This document shows, piece by piece, positions 42,749 to 52,149 of a stretch of 64,000 nucleotides of DNA. Source of the DNA: Arthrobacter sp. OAP107 (GTDB taxonomy: Bacteria; Actinomycetota; Actinomycetes; Actinomycetales; Micrococcaceae); the NCBI RefSeq assembly GCF_040546765.1, contig NZ_JBEPOK010000001.1:2666001-2730000 (forward strand), read 5' to 3'. The position numbers were made by a program, and so were the translations under genes. Numbering within the stretch: position 1 is the first letter of the stretch; every line of letters begins with the position of its first letter. The notes below the pieces were generated by a model that ran no database searches, was not told the origin of the DNA, and was given only the letters and a program-made list of their open reading frames with translations.

Positions 42749-44583
42749 GGCAGGTCACGCTCCGGGTCAGTGGAGAAAGGGAGGATGGCGCGTAGCGTCG
42801 TACCTTTTCCAGTAGGACTGTCGATTGACAAGGTTCCGCCGAGCGCCGCGGCACGGTCGGCAACCCCCAGCAGTCCGCCGTCGGGGCCGGGCTGCGCACC
42901 ACCAATGCCATCGTCCGCTATCTCCATTCGCATCTCACTTTCATTTGCGTCGATGCAGATTCGCACTGAGGACGCCTCCGCGTATTTAGCGGCATTGGTG
43001 ACGGCTTCAACGCAGATGAAGTAGGCGGCCAACTCCACGTGAGCCGGCAGCCCGCTGCATGACCGGAGGTCCAGCTCCACCGGCAATGTTGACCGCTCGG
43101 CGAGCGCCGTGATGGAGCCCGCCAAACCCCTTTCCCGTAACGAAGGAGGATACACACCCCTGGCCAATTCGCGCAGTTCATTAAGAGCATCCGAAAGATG
43201 GGCCCTTGCCTGCTCGACCAGGCTTCGTAATTCCTGAGGATCTGTCGCGCGTTTGGCTCGCGCAAGCTCCATGGACACCGCCACCAGTCGTTGCTGGGCG
43301 CCGTCATGAAGATCCCGTTCGAGCTGACGACGCCGGGAGTCTCCTGCCGTGACGATCCGTTCCCGGGACCGGCGGACCTCAACGAGCTGCTCCCTGAGCT
43401 GTTGTTCCATCTGCTGGTTTTCCAATGCCAGGGAAGTTGCGCTACGTACAGCGGCAAGCAGTTGCGGCTGGTCCTGGAGGGCGCCGTCAAAAACCAAGGC
43501 CCCTACCGGTGTTCCGTGGCGCTCCAACACCATGGAGGCGCGCCCGTTTGAACCGTCCGGCAACGGCTGTGGGACTCCCGCGGTGTCTACAAAAGACGCC
43601 TGGTCAGGTATCCAACGGAGCAGTATGAGGGTGGGATCATGAACGGATCGGCGAAGCGCCGCCACCAGCCTGTCACTCATCGGAGCGGAGCCGACTTCGA
43701 TCATCAGATCACCCAGGGTGCCCCGCGCGAACCGGTAGCGCCAGAGCCCGAACAGAACTGCGAGCGGCACAATTGCCGTGGCCGGATATTGCCAGAGCAG
43801 CGCCTCGATGGACAAAGACCCTGACAGCTGGATCACAGCCAGCGACACCCATACGGTGGCCGCCGTCTTTACGATGACCGCAAGCCAAAGCGGCAAGAAT
43901 GAGGACCGGTATGCTTTCGTGCCTGCGCGCCACCGGCCGATGAGAACCACCACGATCGCAACTCCCACCGCGATCTGGAACGTGCGGATCGCATTACCAA
44001 GTGTGGTCATGATCTCCGCGCTGTCCCATAGAAGCAGCAGGTTCCGGGAGGTGGACTCCCCCACCGCAACGTGCAATCGCGGGTCAAAGAACGCCCAGCC
44101 CAGAACGGAGGCCACCAGCCAGGAACTGAAGAAGAAACCGACCGCAGCCTTCTCGGCCCTGGTGCGCAGCACGCCCAAGGGAAAGCTGAGAGCCAGATGC
44201 AGCAAAGGCGGCTGATACATGAGCGTGAGTGTCACCCCGAGCGTGAAAGCCAGAGGGTCGCTGGAGCGACGTATACCCGCCGCCAGCCACAGCCAGCCCG
44301 CAGCGCACAACAGCATGCCCGGGTTCCGCGTCGGCCGGCTCCGCCAGGCGGTGATTCCGGCCACTACGAAAGCAAGCCCCACGCCTATAAACAACGCCAA
44401 CTCAAGTGCTGAGAACGGTGCCCGGTTCGGGTGTTCCCCCCATCGGACCACGCCTTGGGCATTCAGGCCTATGGTTCGTGCGGGATCTTGAAGTGCCGTG
44501 GGCGACCAGTCAACAGAAACCAAGACAAGGACCAGGACGCCTGCAGTTACCCCCAACACACAAATGAGCTGGCGTGGAGTCAT
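42745..44583 (-). CDS. Membrane sensor histidine kinase (HisKA_3 type)
   Basis: 612 aa. The N-terminal 290 residues are mainly hydrophobic, with about eight predicted helices. A small GAF-like region follows. The HisKA_3 box is RRRQLERDLHDGAQQRLVAV (the His in HDGAQQR is phosphorylated), and the ATPase domain has NAAKYAEASSV (N box), ADDGIGGAQPGPDGGLLGV (G1) and GKGTTLRAILP. It phosphorylates the NarL-type regulator encoded directly downstream. The signal, presumably membrane-related, is unknown. Confidence 0.92.
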   Translation of the reverse strand: MTPRQLICVLGVTAGVLVLVLVSVDWSPTALQDPARTIGLNAQGVVRWGEHPNRAPFSALELALFIGVGLAFVVAGITAWRSRPTRNPGMLLCAAGWLWLAAGIRRSSDPLAFTLGVTLTLMYQPPLLHLALSFPLGVLRTRAEKAAVGFFFSSWLVASVLGWAFFDPRLHVAVGESTSRNLLLLWDSAEIMTTLGNAIRTFQIAVGVAIVVVLIGRWRAGTKAYRSSFLPLWLAVIVKTAATVWVSLAVIQLSGSLSIEALLWQYPATAIVPLAVLFGLWRYRFARGTLGDLMIEVGSAPMSDRLVAALRRSVHDPTLILLRWIPDQASFVDTAGVPQPLPDGSNGRASMVLERHGTPVGALVFDGALQDQPQLLAAVRSATSLALENQQMEQQLREQLVEVRRSRERIVTAGDSRRRQLERDLHDGAQQRLVAVSMELARAKRATDPQELRSLVEQARAHLSDALNELRELARGVYPPSLRERGLAGSITALAERSTLPVELDLRSCSGLPAHVELAAYFICVEAVTNAAKYAEASSVRICIDANESEMRMEIADDGIGGAQPGPDGGLLGVADRAAALGGTLSIDSPTGKGTTLRAILPFSTDPERDLP

Positions 44584-45053
44584 TGCACGTCCCCTCGAAC
44601 CTGGCCCAGGGGCGGATGCATTATGGTGAAGACCAGATCCATGGCCTCAGCCAATCTCCCTGCTGAGATTCCCCTCAAAGAGGACCGCTAAGCGAAGAGT
44701 TATTGCTAGTTGAGTTACGGAGGGAGCAGGCCAACTCCGTATTTATCGCGGGTACTTTTCCTGAGCCCGGTTGCAGAGACATAACATGGCCAACCTAGTC
44801 GGCGGTGACTCAGTTGTACCATCGGGTGCCAGGCTCTGCAATACACGCATTCACGGGCCGGCGGTTTTCACGTTCGTACTACGCGCCCCGGAATCGAGAT
44901 CGCGGACGGGAATATTCAGGAGACCCAGGTCGTCCGGAACCGTCCCATCCTCGTAGGCGTTGGCAGTGCGGGGGACCAAGGCTGGCGGTGACCGGAAATG
45001 TGTGTCCTCCGTCAGATTCCACTGCTCGGCGAAGCCTCCGATTTGGCTCAGAG
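44584..45053. other. Intergenic, no gene recognised
   Basis: About 470 bp between two leftward genes. The short plus-strand frames near 44771-45125 have unlikely composition and no ribosome-binding site. It must contain the promoter of the two-component operon, but no distinct hexamers or inverted repeats stood out. Confidence 0.45.
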
Positions 45054-45707
45054 TCAGACAAAAACACAAACTCCTCCAGCCGGTTCCATGTGCTGCCGGC
45101 CTGGAATACGCTGGAGGCCAGCTGACGGCGTTGCGTTCTTGAGCCGGTATTGATGAGTTGAGTGCTGGCCCGCGCCTCCGATACGTGTGCCAGAAGGGGC
45201 ATACATGCTGCGGACCGTGGGCACCACAATTCGGACTTCCCGCACGTCGTCCTCGATCTTCACAGCGCCATCGGCGACAAAGCCATTCTTTCGGTAAAAG
45301 GCTTGTGCTCGCGGATTAGGATCGGCGACCCACAGCGCAGCAGGCGCGCCAGGGGCGATGACTGCATTGAGGAGCGCAGCGCCGACCCCCGCCCCGTGAA
45401 ACGCCGCATATACGTAGAGAACATACAGCTGACTTATCCCCTCCCCGTCCTCAAGACAAGGACCCGCCATGGCTATGCCTATCAAGGCGCCTCGACGCGA
45501 AGCGACGACGACCCTGTTCTGTTCAAAGTGAGAATCGGTCAGCATTGCATGCCAAAATTTTTCGCGCGAGTCCAAGAGCACTGGATCATCCAACACGCCA
45601 TCGCTCATCAACTCTCGATAGGTTTCACGCCAGGTGCCCACATGAACTCTGGCCATACTGAGCGCATCCGCAGGCACAGCGCAACGCAACTCAAAGCTGA
45701 TCGTCAT
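45054..45707 (-). CDS. GNAT-family N-acetyltransferase
   Basis: About 217 aa. The GNAT core is clear: RCAVPADALSMARVHVGTWR at the N-terminus, ISQLYVLYVYAAFHGAGVGA, then ALLN (acetyl-CoA loop, Q/R-x-x-G-x-G/A variant HGAGVGA), and the NPRAQAFYRKNGF motif of ribosomal-protein-acetyltransferase relatives. The start at 45707 has AGGCGGA four bases upstream. About 50 residues after EDDVREVRIV do not resemble the family, which usually ends there; the stop may have been lost or the 3' end replaced. Substrate unknown. Confidence 0.8.
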   Translation of the reverse strand: MTISFELRCAVPADALSMARVHVGTWRETYRELMSDGVLDDPVLLDSREKFWHAMLTDSHFEQNRVVVASRRGALIGIAMAGPCLEDGEGISQLYVLYVYAAFHGAGVGAALLNAVIAPGAPAALWVADPNPRAQAFYRKNGFVADGAVKIEDDVREVRIVVPTVRSMYAPSGTRIGGAGQHSTHQYRLKNATPSAGLQRIPGRQHMEPAGGVCVFV

Positions 45708-45770
45708 TAGTCCGCCTAACACCGCTCTAGAACTCTCTCGAAAAATCGACGCTCACTAACCCCGATTTTT

Positions 45771-47166
45771 CATGAGGTGGGTCTGTCAGATAAACGGTGT
45801 GTGGATCCGGCCGGTTTCATTAGTGAGTGGTTCTTTCGAACCGGCCGGCGAAGGTGATCGCGAACGCGTTTAGTGCAGGCTTCCACCTCATCACCCAGCG
45901 TGCCCGACCGCCGCCGGTGGGATCAAGAGACCTGGTGACCAGATACAGGCATTTCAGGGCAGCGGCCTCGTTTGGAAAGTGCCCGCGGGCCCTGACGGCC
46001 CGCCGGTAGCGGGCGTTGATCGACTCGATCGCGTTCGTCGTGCAGATCACCCGCCTGATCTCCACGTCGTACTCCAGGAAGGGCACGAACTCCGCCCAGG
46101 AGGACTCCCAGAGCCGGACGATTGCCGGATATCGCTGACCCCACTCGGCCGTGAACTCAGCGAACCGGTCCTTCGCCGCTTGCTCGGACGGGGCCGTGTA
46201 GACCGGCTTGAGCGCCTTGACGATGCCGTCGCGGTGCTGGCGTCCGGCGTAGCGGAAGCTGTTGCGGATCAGGTGCACGATGCACTGCTGCACCACCGTT
46301 CGCTCCCACGTGGTCGTGATCGCCTCCGGCAGGCCCTTGAGCCCGTCGCAGACAGCGATCAACACATCTTCCACGCCCCGGTTCTTCAGCTCGGAGAATA
46401 CCTGCAGCCAGAACCGGGCACCCTCGCCGCCGTCGCCGGCCCAGATGCCCAGGATCTCCCGCTCCCCGTTCACGGTGACGCCCATGACGACGTAGAACGG
46501 GGTGTTGCGCACCTGCCCGTCACGGACCTTGACCACGACCGCGTCAACGAAGAGCACCGGATAGACCGGGTCCAAAGGTCGGGCCGACCATTCGGCCAGT
46601 TCTCCGGCGACCTTCTCCGTGATGCGGCTGATGGTGTCTTTGGAGACCTTGGCCCCGTAGATCTCCTCGAAGTGCGCGGCGATTTCCCCGGTGGTCAGCC
46701 CCCGGGCGGACAGCGAGAGGACGATCTGGTCGATCCCGTCCAGACGCCGCTTTCGCTTGGGCACGATCACCGGCTCGAACGAGCCGTCCCGATCCCGGGG
46801 CACCTCAATCTCGACCGGGCCGATCTCGGTCAGCACGGTCTTGGACCTGGTGCCGTTGCGCATGTTGGCTGCGATCGGCGTCTGGCCATGCTCGTGCCCG
46901 AGGTGCTCGGTCAGTTCCGCTTCCAGCGCGGTCTCCAGCACATTCCTCGTGAGCTGGTTCAACAGCCCGCCCGGGCCTACCAGGCTCACGCCCTGCTCCT
47001 TGGCCTGCGCGAGCAACCGCTCGGCAAGCTCCTTCTGATCGATGATCTCTCCCGTCACAGGATCGATCATCACCCCTGTCATCTCGGTCGTGGACTCTGA
47101 CACGGCCGTCTCCTTTCGGATCAGGCCGGACCCCACACACCGTTATTCAGACAGTCCCCATGAGGT
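45771..47166 (-). mobile_element. IS256-family element with 8-bp target duplication
   Basis: The element proper is 45779-47158 (1380 bp) with inverted ends (GGGTCTGTCAGATAAACGGT left; GGGACTGTCTGAATAACGGT as the complement of the right). CATGAGGT occurs directly on both sides (45771-45778 and 47159-47166), an exact target duplication of the length usual for IS256. The intact transposase and perfect duplication indicate a recent insertion. Confidence 0.9.
45820..47103 (-). CDS. IS256-family transposase (intact)
   Basis: 427 aa from a GTG at 47103 with AAGGAG six bases upstream; the frame is open to 47136. Family features are LTEHLGHEHGQTPIAANMRN, the VPRDRDGSFEPVIVPKRKRR strand, VLFVDAVVVKVRDGQ (first Asp), IAVCDGLKGLPEAI (second Asp) and CTTNAIESINARYRRA (catalytic Glu). 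No stop or frameshift interrupts it, unlike the other transposases in the island, so this element may still move. Confidence 0.93.
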   Translation of the reverse strand: MSESTTEMTGVMIDPVTGEIIDQKELAERLLAQAKEQGVSLVGPGGLLNQLTRNVLETALEAELTEHLGHEHGQTPIAANMRNGTRSKTVLTEIGPVEIEVPRDRDGSFEPVIVPKRKRRLDGIDQIVLSLSARGLTTGEIAAHFEEIYGAKVSKDTISRITEKVAGELAEWSARPLDPVYPVLFVDAVVVKVRDGQVRNTPFYVVMGVTVNGEREILGIWAGDGGEGARFWLQVFSELKNRGVEDVLIAVCDGLKGLPEAITTTWERTVVQQCIVHLIRNSFRYAGRQHRDGIVKALKPVYTAPSEQAAKDRFAEFTAEWGQRYPAIVRLWESSWAEFVPFLEYDVEIRRVICTTNAIESINARYRRAVRARGHFPNEAAALKCLYLVTRSLDPTGGGRARWVMRWKPALNAFAITFAGRFERTTH

Positions 47167-47316
47167 CGGGTGATGGGCGTTGGTTGCGGTCGGCCGTTTG
47201 GTCGGTGGTTGTTTTCTGTTTTCGGGCAGTGTGGTGCGGCCCGTTGGTTCGCTTCGGGTTGGCGCCGGTTCCACTTCCGGTCTTGGGGCTTCTCTTCGGA
47301 CAGGATCAGCGGGGGT

Positions 47317-48744
47317 TCAGCCGGGGGCCGGCAGGATTTGTTTGAAGCGGCCGGTGGTCGCCAGGAGCAGTCTCAGAAGGTCTTTCTCGGGCGCTGATTC
47401 GGGCAGCAGCAACTCGGTTCGGCGGGCGCGGGTGATGATTTTTCCTGCGGTCGCGAAGAGCCGGTAGCGCCAGCGTTTGATGTCCCAGGCCTTGGCGTGG
47501 TGGCCGTCCGGGAGGGCCGTGAGCTGGAGCCAGGAGACCAGGTTGAAGGCGAGTGCTGCGATGTTTGCCCAGGCCTGGTTCGCGGCGAAGTCGAAGAACG
47601 GCAGCTTGCCCAGGCCGGTGTTTTTCAGGGTTTTGATCCTGTTCTCGCACCTGCCGCGGGCTCGGTGGCGGGCGTCCAGGAACGGTCCGTGCCAGCGCGC
47701 TGAGTTGGTCAGGAGTGCGGTGATCCGGTGCCCGTCGGTATCGAGCAGGGTCGGCTGCGCGCCGGGGTGCAGCGGCTCCGCCCGGAGGAACAGTTTGGTG
47801 CCGGGCGGGTAGTCGGTGAGCGCGATGACGTCGGTGGCGTTGATGACCCACGCATCAGTACGTTCGGTCCCGTGCTGGTCCAGTGCCGGTTGCCAGTACT
47901 CCTTGTTGGTGATCCAGTCGATCATGTGGGCCTTGCCGAGCGGGAGGGTGTAGCTGGTGGAGAACTGCACGCCGAGGCTGTGCAGGTGCCAGAGGAACTT
48001 CCGTGAGGCCCCGGCACTGTCGGTGCGGACCAGGACCTTCTCCCCGGCCAGCGTCCCGGTGTCGTTGAAGAAGCCCGCGGGCAGTTGGGCGATGGCGGTG
48101 TGGAAGACCCGGATGTGGTCCTCGGCGCTGTTCGCCCCGGCGTTCCCGGGGCGCAGTATCGCGGCGAGGATTTCCCCGGACCCGTGACCGGTGCCGTAAT
48201 CACAGGACGCGATAAACGGGGCGAACCCGTAACCGCCTTTATAGGTGCCGGCGACGTTTTCCTTATCGGAGTGCGAGGTCACCAAGGTGGCGTCGATGTC
48301 GATGATGAGCGGGTCCGCGGCCGTCGCGGACAGGGCCGGGTTCCGGTCCCCGGCAGCGTCCCAGACCCTGCTGCGCAGTTCCCGAGTGAGGGTCTCAAAC
48401 CCGTAGCTGAACAGCTCCGGGTTGGCCACGGTGCGTTCGAAGAACCGGGACACGGTCGCGTTCGAGGGCAGCTGGCCAAAGACCCCGGGTGAGGAACGCA
48501 GGATGTCCAGGTCCGAGGCGTGTTCGCCTCCGGCTGCGAGCATCGCGGCCAGGGATCCAAGGATCCTGCCGGAACGATGCCTCGCGCCGGAGGGAACGAA
48601 CTGGCCGAGCCGCTCGTCGCAGAGCCTGCCGAAACCCAAGGTGTCCATGAACCCGGTGAGGACCGAGGCTCCGGCGTGGGAGATCAGCGACTGGCCGGTG
48701 AAAGTGACCGGAAGGGACGGAAAAACACGGGTAGACTTTTGCAT
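47317..48744 (-). CDS. IS1380-family transposase (intact frame)
   Basis: 475 aa from an ATG at 48744; the frame extends to 48786. Family landmarks are the N-terminal SHAGASVLTGFMDTLGF, LIIDIDATLVTSHSDKENVAG (first catalytic Asp, here split by the conserved Leu), VLVRTDSAGASRKFL (second Asp) and ARGRCENRIKTLKNTGL (catalytic Glu), ending with a GRF-rich tail. The protein is whole, but its element has an IS256 copy inside the left terminus, which probably prevents transposition in cis. Confidence 0.92.
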   Translation of the reverse strand: MQKSTRVFPSLPVTFTGQSLISHAGASVLTGFMDTLGFGRLCDERLGQFVPSGARHRSGRILGSLAAMLAAGGEHASDLDILRSSPGVFGQLPSNATVSRFFERTVANPELFSYGFETLTRELRSRVWDAAGDRNPALSATAADPLIIDIDATLVTSHSDKENVAGTYKGGYGFAPFIASCDYGTGHGSGEILAAILRPGNAGANSAEDHIRVFHTAIAQLPAGFFNDTGTLAGEKVLVRTDSAGASRKFLWHLHSLGVQFSTSYTLPLGKAHMIDWITNKEYWQPALDQHGTERTDAWVINATDVIALTDYPPGTKLFLRAEPLHPGAQPTLLDTDGHRITALLTNSARWHGPFLDARHRARGRCENRIKTLKNTGLGKLPFFDFAANQAWANIAALAFNLVSWLQLTALPDGHHAKAWDIKRWRYRLFATAGKIITRARRTELLLPESAPEKDLLRLLLATTGRFKQILPAPG

Positions 48745-48996
48745 CGAAAGGGTGCTCCCTCGCTCGGCAAATAACGGTCTCGACAACCACTATTTTCCCA
48801 GCTCAGAGCACCCTTTCCCTGTTTAAACACGCACAACCAGGGGCTCCCCATGAAAACCCCGGGCTAACGCATCCGACCAAGAAGCGTGCCACTGAAACTG
48901 CGTCGAGAGAGTCAGAAGCGTCGGGCGTTGCACCCGTTTCTGCCACTCGACTACGCGTCTGAGTCCACCCGGTAATCCACTGCCATTACAAGCCCG

Positions 48997-50085
48997 TTAC
49001 CCGCGGTGCTGCCACTCGCCGCTGTACCCGGCGGGCCGGAACCCCAGCGCGACGTTAATGGCCAGCACATGTTCGTTCTCAGCCGCATTGAACGTCAGGA
49101 TCCGTTCCACCGACGGACGTTCAGCCTCCAGTCGCCGCAGATTCAGAATCTTTACCAGCACGCCGAGACGGTTGCCGCGGTGGGGCCCGGCAACCAGCGT
49201 ATCCTCCTGCACTGCGACCCAGGGCTTTGACCCGGAGTGCTGCAGGACCGAGTATGCGGCCAGCTCGCCACTCGGCTGGTGCCGTGCCACGGAGACTAAC
49301 GACTCCAGGCCGGACTGCTTCCACTCATCCTCAAGGTGCCGGACGCGTGCGGCGTCCCAAACCTGCGGGTCGAAGTGGAGCTCCGCTGCCGGGGTGTCGG
49401 TACTCATCCGGGACATGACCACCGCCAACTGGTCGACGTATTCGTCCGGGCAGCGGTCCGTCCAGGCGAGGAGGTCATAGCGGTTCCCGGCGATGGGGCG
49501 TGCCTTCCGTTCCAAAGCGTCCAACTCCATACGGCACGGGAAGATCCAGGGCGCTGAATTGGGTGACCTGTTCCAGGGTGTAATCGCGGCAGCCAGTGCG
49601 AACTTCACCCCACGGGAATCGGCGGGTACGCCACCCACGCCTGTTGCCGGCTTCAGGGTGCCCGGTCCGTGGGGATCAAAGCTGGCGGCATGTTCGGTGT
49701 AACTCTGAAGTGTTGTGCGGCCGAGACGCGCCGCGATTTCCTCGACATGAAGAAGCAGCATCTGCCCGATATTGCTACCCGCGAACTCATTCAATACGTC
49801 AACCCGGACCAGCGCAGCGTGGAGGTTCTCCGCCTGCGGCAGGCCGATACTCGACCTGGCCACCATGCGCCCGTCGACGCGGACGAAGTAGAACTGCAGC
49901 TGCTTGTAGTCGTCGTCCCGCCATGATTCAAGGCGTGCTTCCCGGGGAGCAGCAAGGTCAAGGTTCCCCCACGTTTCCAGTATCAAGGCATCGCTGAGTT
50001 CGCTGAACTCCACAAAATCTTTGGCCTCCGGCGAGTCGGTCGAGGACGGCAGGACCAGCGGTTCTATGCGGAGGGACGGCGTCAC
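48997..50085 (-). CDS. GNAT-family N-acetyltransferase, tandem-domain type
   Basis: About 362 aa from a GTG at 50085; the frame is open to 50235, but the extra 50 residues look non-coding. The first GNAT half (about 10-150) has FVRVDGRMVARSSIGLP and VLNEFAGSNIGQMLLLHVEE; the second (about 200-362) has SGELAAYSVLQ, DTLVAGPHRGNRLG (acetyl-CoA loop) and NEHVLAINVALGFRPAGY. The two-fold arrangement resembles mycothiol-synthase-like acetyltransferases of actinobacteria, but the substrate is unknown. Confidence 0.8.
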   Translation of the reverse strand: MTPSLRIEPLVLPSSTDSPEAKDFVEFSELSDALILETWGNLDLAAPREARLESWRDDDYKQLQFYFVRVDGRMVARSSIGLPQAENLHAALVRVDVLNEFAGSNIGQMLLLHVEEIAARLGRTTLQSYTEHAASFDPHGPGTLKPATGVGGVPADSRGVKFALAAAITPWNRSPNSAPWIFPCRMELDALERKARPIAGNRYDLLAWTDRCPDEYVDQLAVVMSRMSTDTPAAELHFDPQVWDAARVRHLEDEWKQSGLESLVSVARHQPSGELAAYSVLQHSGSKPWVAVQEDTLVAGPHRGNRLGVLVKILNLRRLEAERPSVERILTFNAAENEHVLAINVALGFRPAGYSGEWQHRG

Positions 50086-50456
50086 GGGATCAACCTGGCG
50101 AGACGACCCGCGGTCTTCGACCACAATGATCGGTGCGACTTCACTGCTGTTGTTATGAGCACAGCGTTGCTCCTCATCAGGGGGTTTGAATGGTTGTCGT
50201 TTTGCACAGCCGCCGAATACGACTTCCGTAAGCACACGATGCCATTTGTTCGAGTGGTCGCGCTGCTTACGGGGGCTTCAGTACCGGAATTCCTCTTCTC
50301 TTGGAACCGGGGCTTCCAGTCTGCGGCTGCGCATAGCCTACGCGCGTCCGTGCTACCACTGCTGTGGCCACTGTCGTTCGGCCAACCCGGTTCATTGGAT
50401 GCCCAGGTGCGCGACTGCGGCTGTCCGGGCAACCTCAGCCCAAACCGGCCTCGCCT
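50086..50456. other. Intergenic, no gene recognised
   Basis: About 370 bp between the GNAT gene and the gene-pair remnant. Overlapping short frames occur on both strands without start signals. Nothing else was recognised. Confidence 0.4.
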
Positions 50457-50590
50457 TCACGTAAGCGCTCGATGAATCCGTCGGTAGGTTGCACGGAAGA
50501 CGTCCGCATCCACGGCGTGGATGTCGCAGACGTCGTCCACCAGCCAGTCCCCAGGTTTGCACTGCTGTTCACCGCGCCACTTGCGAGCCG
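50457..50590 (-). pseudogene. Truncated copy of the 129-aa gene
   Basis: The minus strand reads KWRGEQQCKPGDWLVDDVCD, then IHAVDADVFRATYRRI and a stop at 50457. The intact gene at 41028-41417 reads KWGGEQQCKPGDWLVDDDGD, then IHTVDADVFAATYRQI. The first 27 or so codons and the whole second half are missing. It joins the end of the patatin gene directly, so a deletion removed patatin's own stop and the start of this gene. Confidence 0.75.
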
Positions 50591-51759
50591 TCCGCAGGTG
50601 GCAAGTCAAACACTGTGCCAAAATCGGTGGCCCGCACATCCCGTGATGCGGCCAGCCCACCCAGCCGATAGAGTACTTCCATGTTCCCCGGGGCATCCAT
50701 GGCACTGAGCGAAGACGTCGCATCCATTGCGTTAGGGGTTCTGTCCAGGGCGTGGACGCCCTCCGGGCGCAGGTCCACGTTATAGCGCAGGTAGCTCAAC
50801 AGGGGGGCACCGCTAAGAAGATCGCCGGCCAAGTCCCCCAGTTCGCGGTCGATTGTTCTCGCAGTCGGGCTCGCGGACATCCACTGCAACACTGTCTCCT
50901 GCATCACTGCACAGTCCTGCAACACTGACATCAGCGCCCGTACGGCGTGGCTTGCTGCCAGTCTTGCTTTACCGACAGCGGGATCAGTTGCTCCCGTACC
51001 AACCGATACAAGCAGCAGTTTCTCCGCGCCGGTCGCCCAACCCACCCGGTAGCCTTCCAAAGTGGCATACATTAAAGCCTGCAGAGCCGGGTTGTTAAAC
51101 GGGCTTACGCCGCCATCAACGAAATTGCCCATCACATGGGTCCCACTAGGACCGCCTCCGATGCTGATGGATTCTGGTGCAAAATAGTACGGCGCAGCCG
51201 TGGAGGCCCGCACAACCTGCCACAGAGGATAATCTCCGTTGCCCATTCTGCCGTTGGCCCCGGCAGTGAAATACCGGCCCCGCGGGTTGTTGCTCACCGG
51301 CCAGGGGCTACCGCTATCCAGACGTTTGATGACGACCAGCAGCCCAGTGAGTAACTCTTGGCCACCCAGTGTGGTGTCCTCACCGAAGAGATCCTTGAGT
51401 TCTGAAACCAGAGCCTCCCCGTCGTACCTGGCCCCTAAAGAAACCTGACGCAAGGGACTCCGTTTAAAGACCCGCCGCCCGAGACTGAAATACTTTTCCC
51501 TGACCTCGCCGACGCTTCGGCCTTGGGCGAGAGCCCCGGCGATGATTGCCCCAGTTGACGTTCCTGCAATCAGGTCAAAGTAGTGGCAAAGACGGAAGCC
51601 CTCATCGCAAGCATGCCGTTCTCGCAGCAAGTCCTCAATTTTTTCCAAGATGCCAAGGCTCAAAATGCCACGCAAGCCGCCACCGTCAAGTGCAAGAATG
51701 CGCTTCGGTCTGCCCGCATAAAGGAAATGATCATCCCTGCTCAGGATCTGGTATGTCAT
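50569..51759 (-). CDS. Patatin-like phospholipase
   Basis: 396 aa. The oxyanion loop DGGGLRGILSLGIL (about 25-38), nucleophile elbow GTSTGAIIAG (Ser of GxSxG) and catalytic Asp in DGGVSPFNNPA are all present, so it should be an active Ser-Asp lipid acyl hydrolase. Bacterial patatins of this size act as membrane-degrading toxins or as CBASS effectors (CapV), but no nucleotidyltransferase gene is nearby. The last few residues (DGSQVAR) come from fusion with the truncated 129-aa gene. The paralogous remnant at 41434-41523 ends after LPPA. Confidence 0.88.
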   Translation of the reverse strand: MTYQILSRDDHFLYAGRPKRILALDGGGLRGILSLGILEKIEDLLRERHACDEGFRLCHYFDLIAGTSTGAIIAGALAQGRSVGEVREKYFSLGRRVFKRSPLRQVSLGARYDGEALVSELKDLFGEDTTLGGQELLTGLLVVIKRLDSGSPWPVSNNPRGRYFTAGANGRMGNGDYPLWQVVRASTAAPYYFAPESISIGGGPSGTHVMGNFVDGGVSPFNNPALQALMYATLEGYRVGWATGAEKLLLVSVGTGATDPAVGKARLAASHAVRALMSVLQDCAVMQETVLQWMSASPTARTIDRELGDLAGDLLSGAPLLSYLRYNVDLRPEGVHALDRTPNAMDATSSLSAMDAPGNMEVLYRLGGLAASRDVRATDFGTVFDLPPADGSQVAR

Positions 51760-52149
51760 TTAGATCCCCCTCCATGCTTGGGCTGGAGCGGACGTCCCCC
51801 GACGCCCGAAAGACGACCATTGGGATGCCAGCATCGTCCTTGTCTTTCCGAGGCAGTCTCTCCGCCGAACGAGCGCTTGAATCTTGGTATACGGACAAAT
51901 TTTTTAGTTATGTCTCTACCCGCGGACACCTTACGGGGGATCGCGACAGAGAGTCCCATGAGGGGTCACCTAAGTACATGTACCGACGGGCACTCGACTG
52001 AATTATCAAGCATCGCATCGACGCATTGCATGTTGCTAACAGTGCAGGGTTGATTCGTGCAGTAAAAGATGTAGCGATACGTCTCGTATTTTCTTGAGTC
52101 ACTCGAGCAGGGACAAATTGCCCGACGATGAGCCCCGGCGTCGGTCCGT
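51760..52149. other. Intergenic, no gene recognised
   Basis: 390 bp between two leftward genes. The promoter of the patatin gene should lie here. No clear hexamers, hairpins or conserved frames were found. Confidence 0.4.

Larger units (their letters stand above)
45755..48868 (-). mobile_element. IS1380-family element, split by an IS256 insertion in its left end
   Basis: The transposase frame at 47317-48744 belongs to this element. The right end (CATGAAAACCCCGGGCTAAC, ending 48868) has an inverted, imperfect counterpart (CTAACCCCGATTTTTCATGA) at 45756-45775, on the far side of the IS256 element. Removing the IS256 insert and one target copy leaves about 1.73 kb, close to the usual IS1380 size. 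The left boundary is inferred from about 17 of 24 matching positions. Confidence 0.6.

Noticed and set aside
50569..51759. CBASS system with the patatin as effector
   Set aside because: No CD-NTase, HORMA/TRIP13 or Cap2/Cap3 gene is nearby; patatin alone is not enough.
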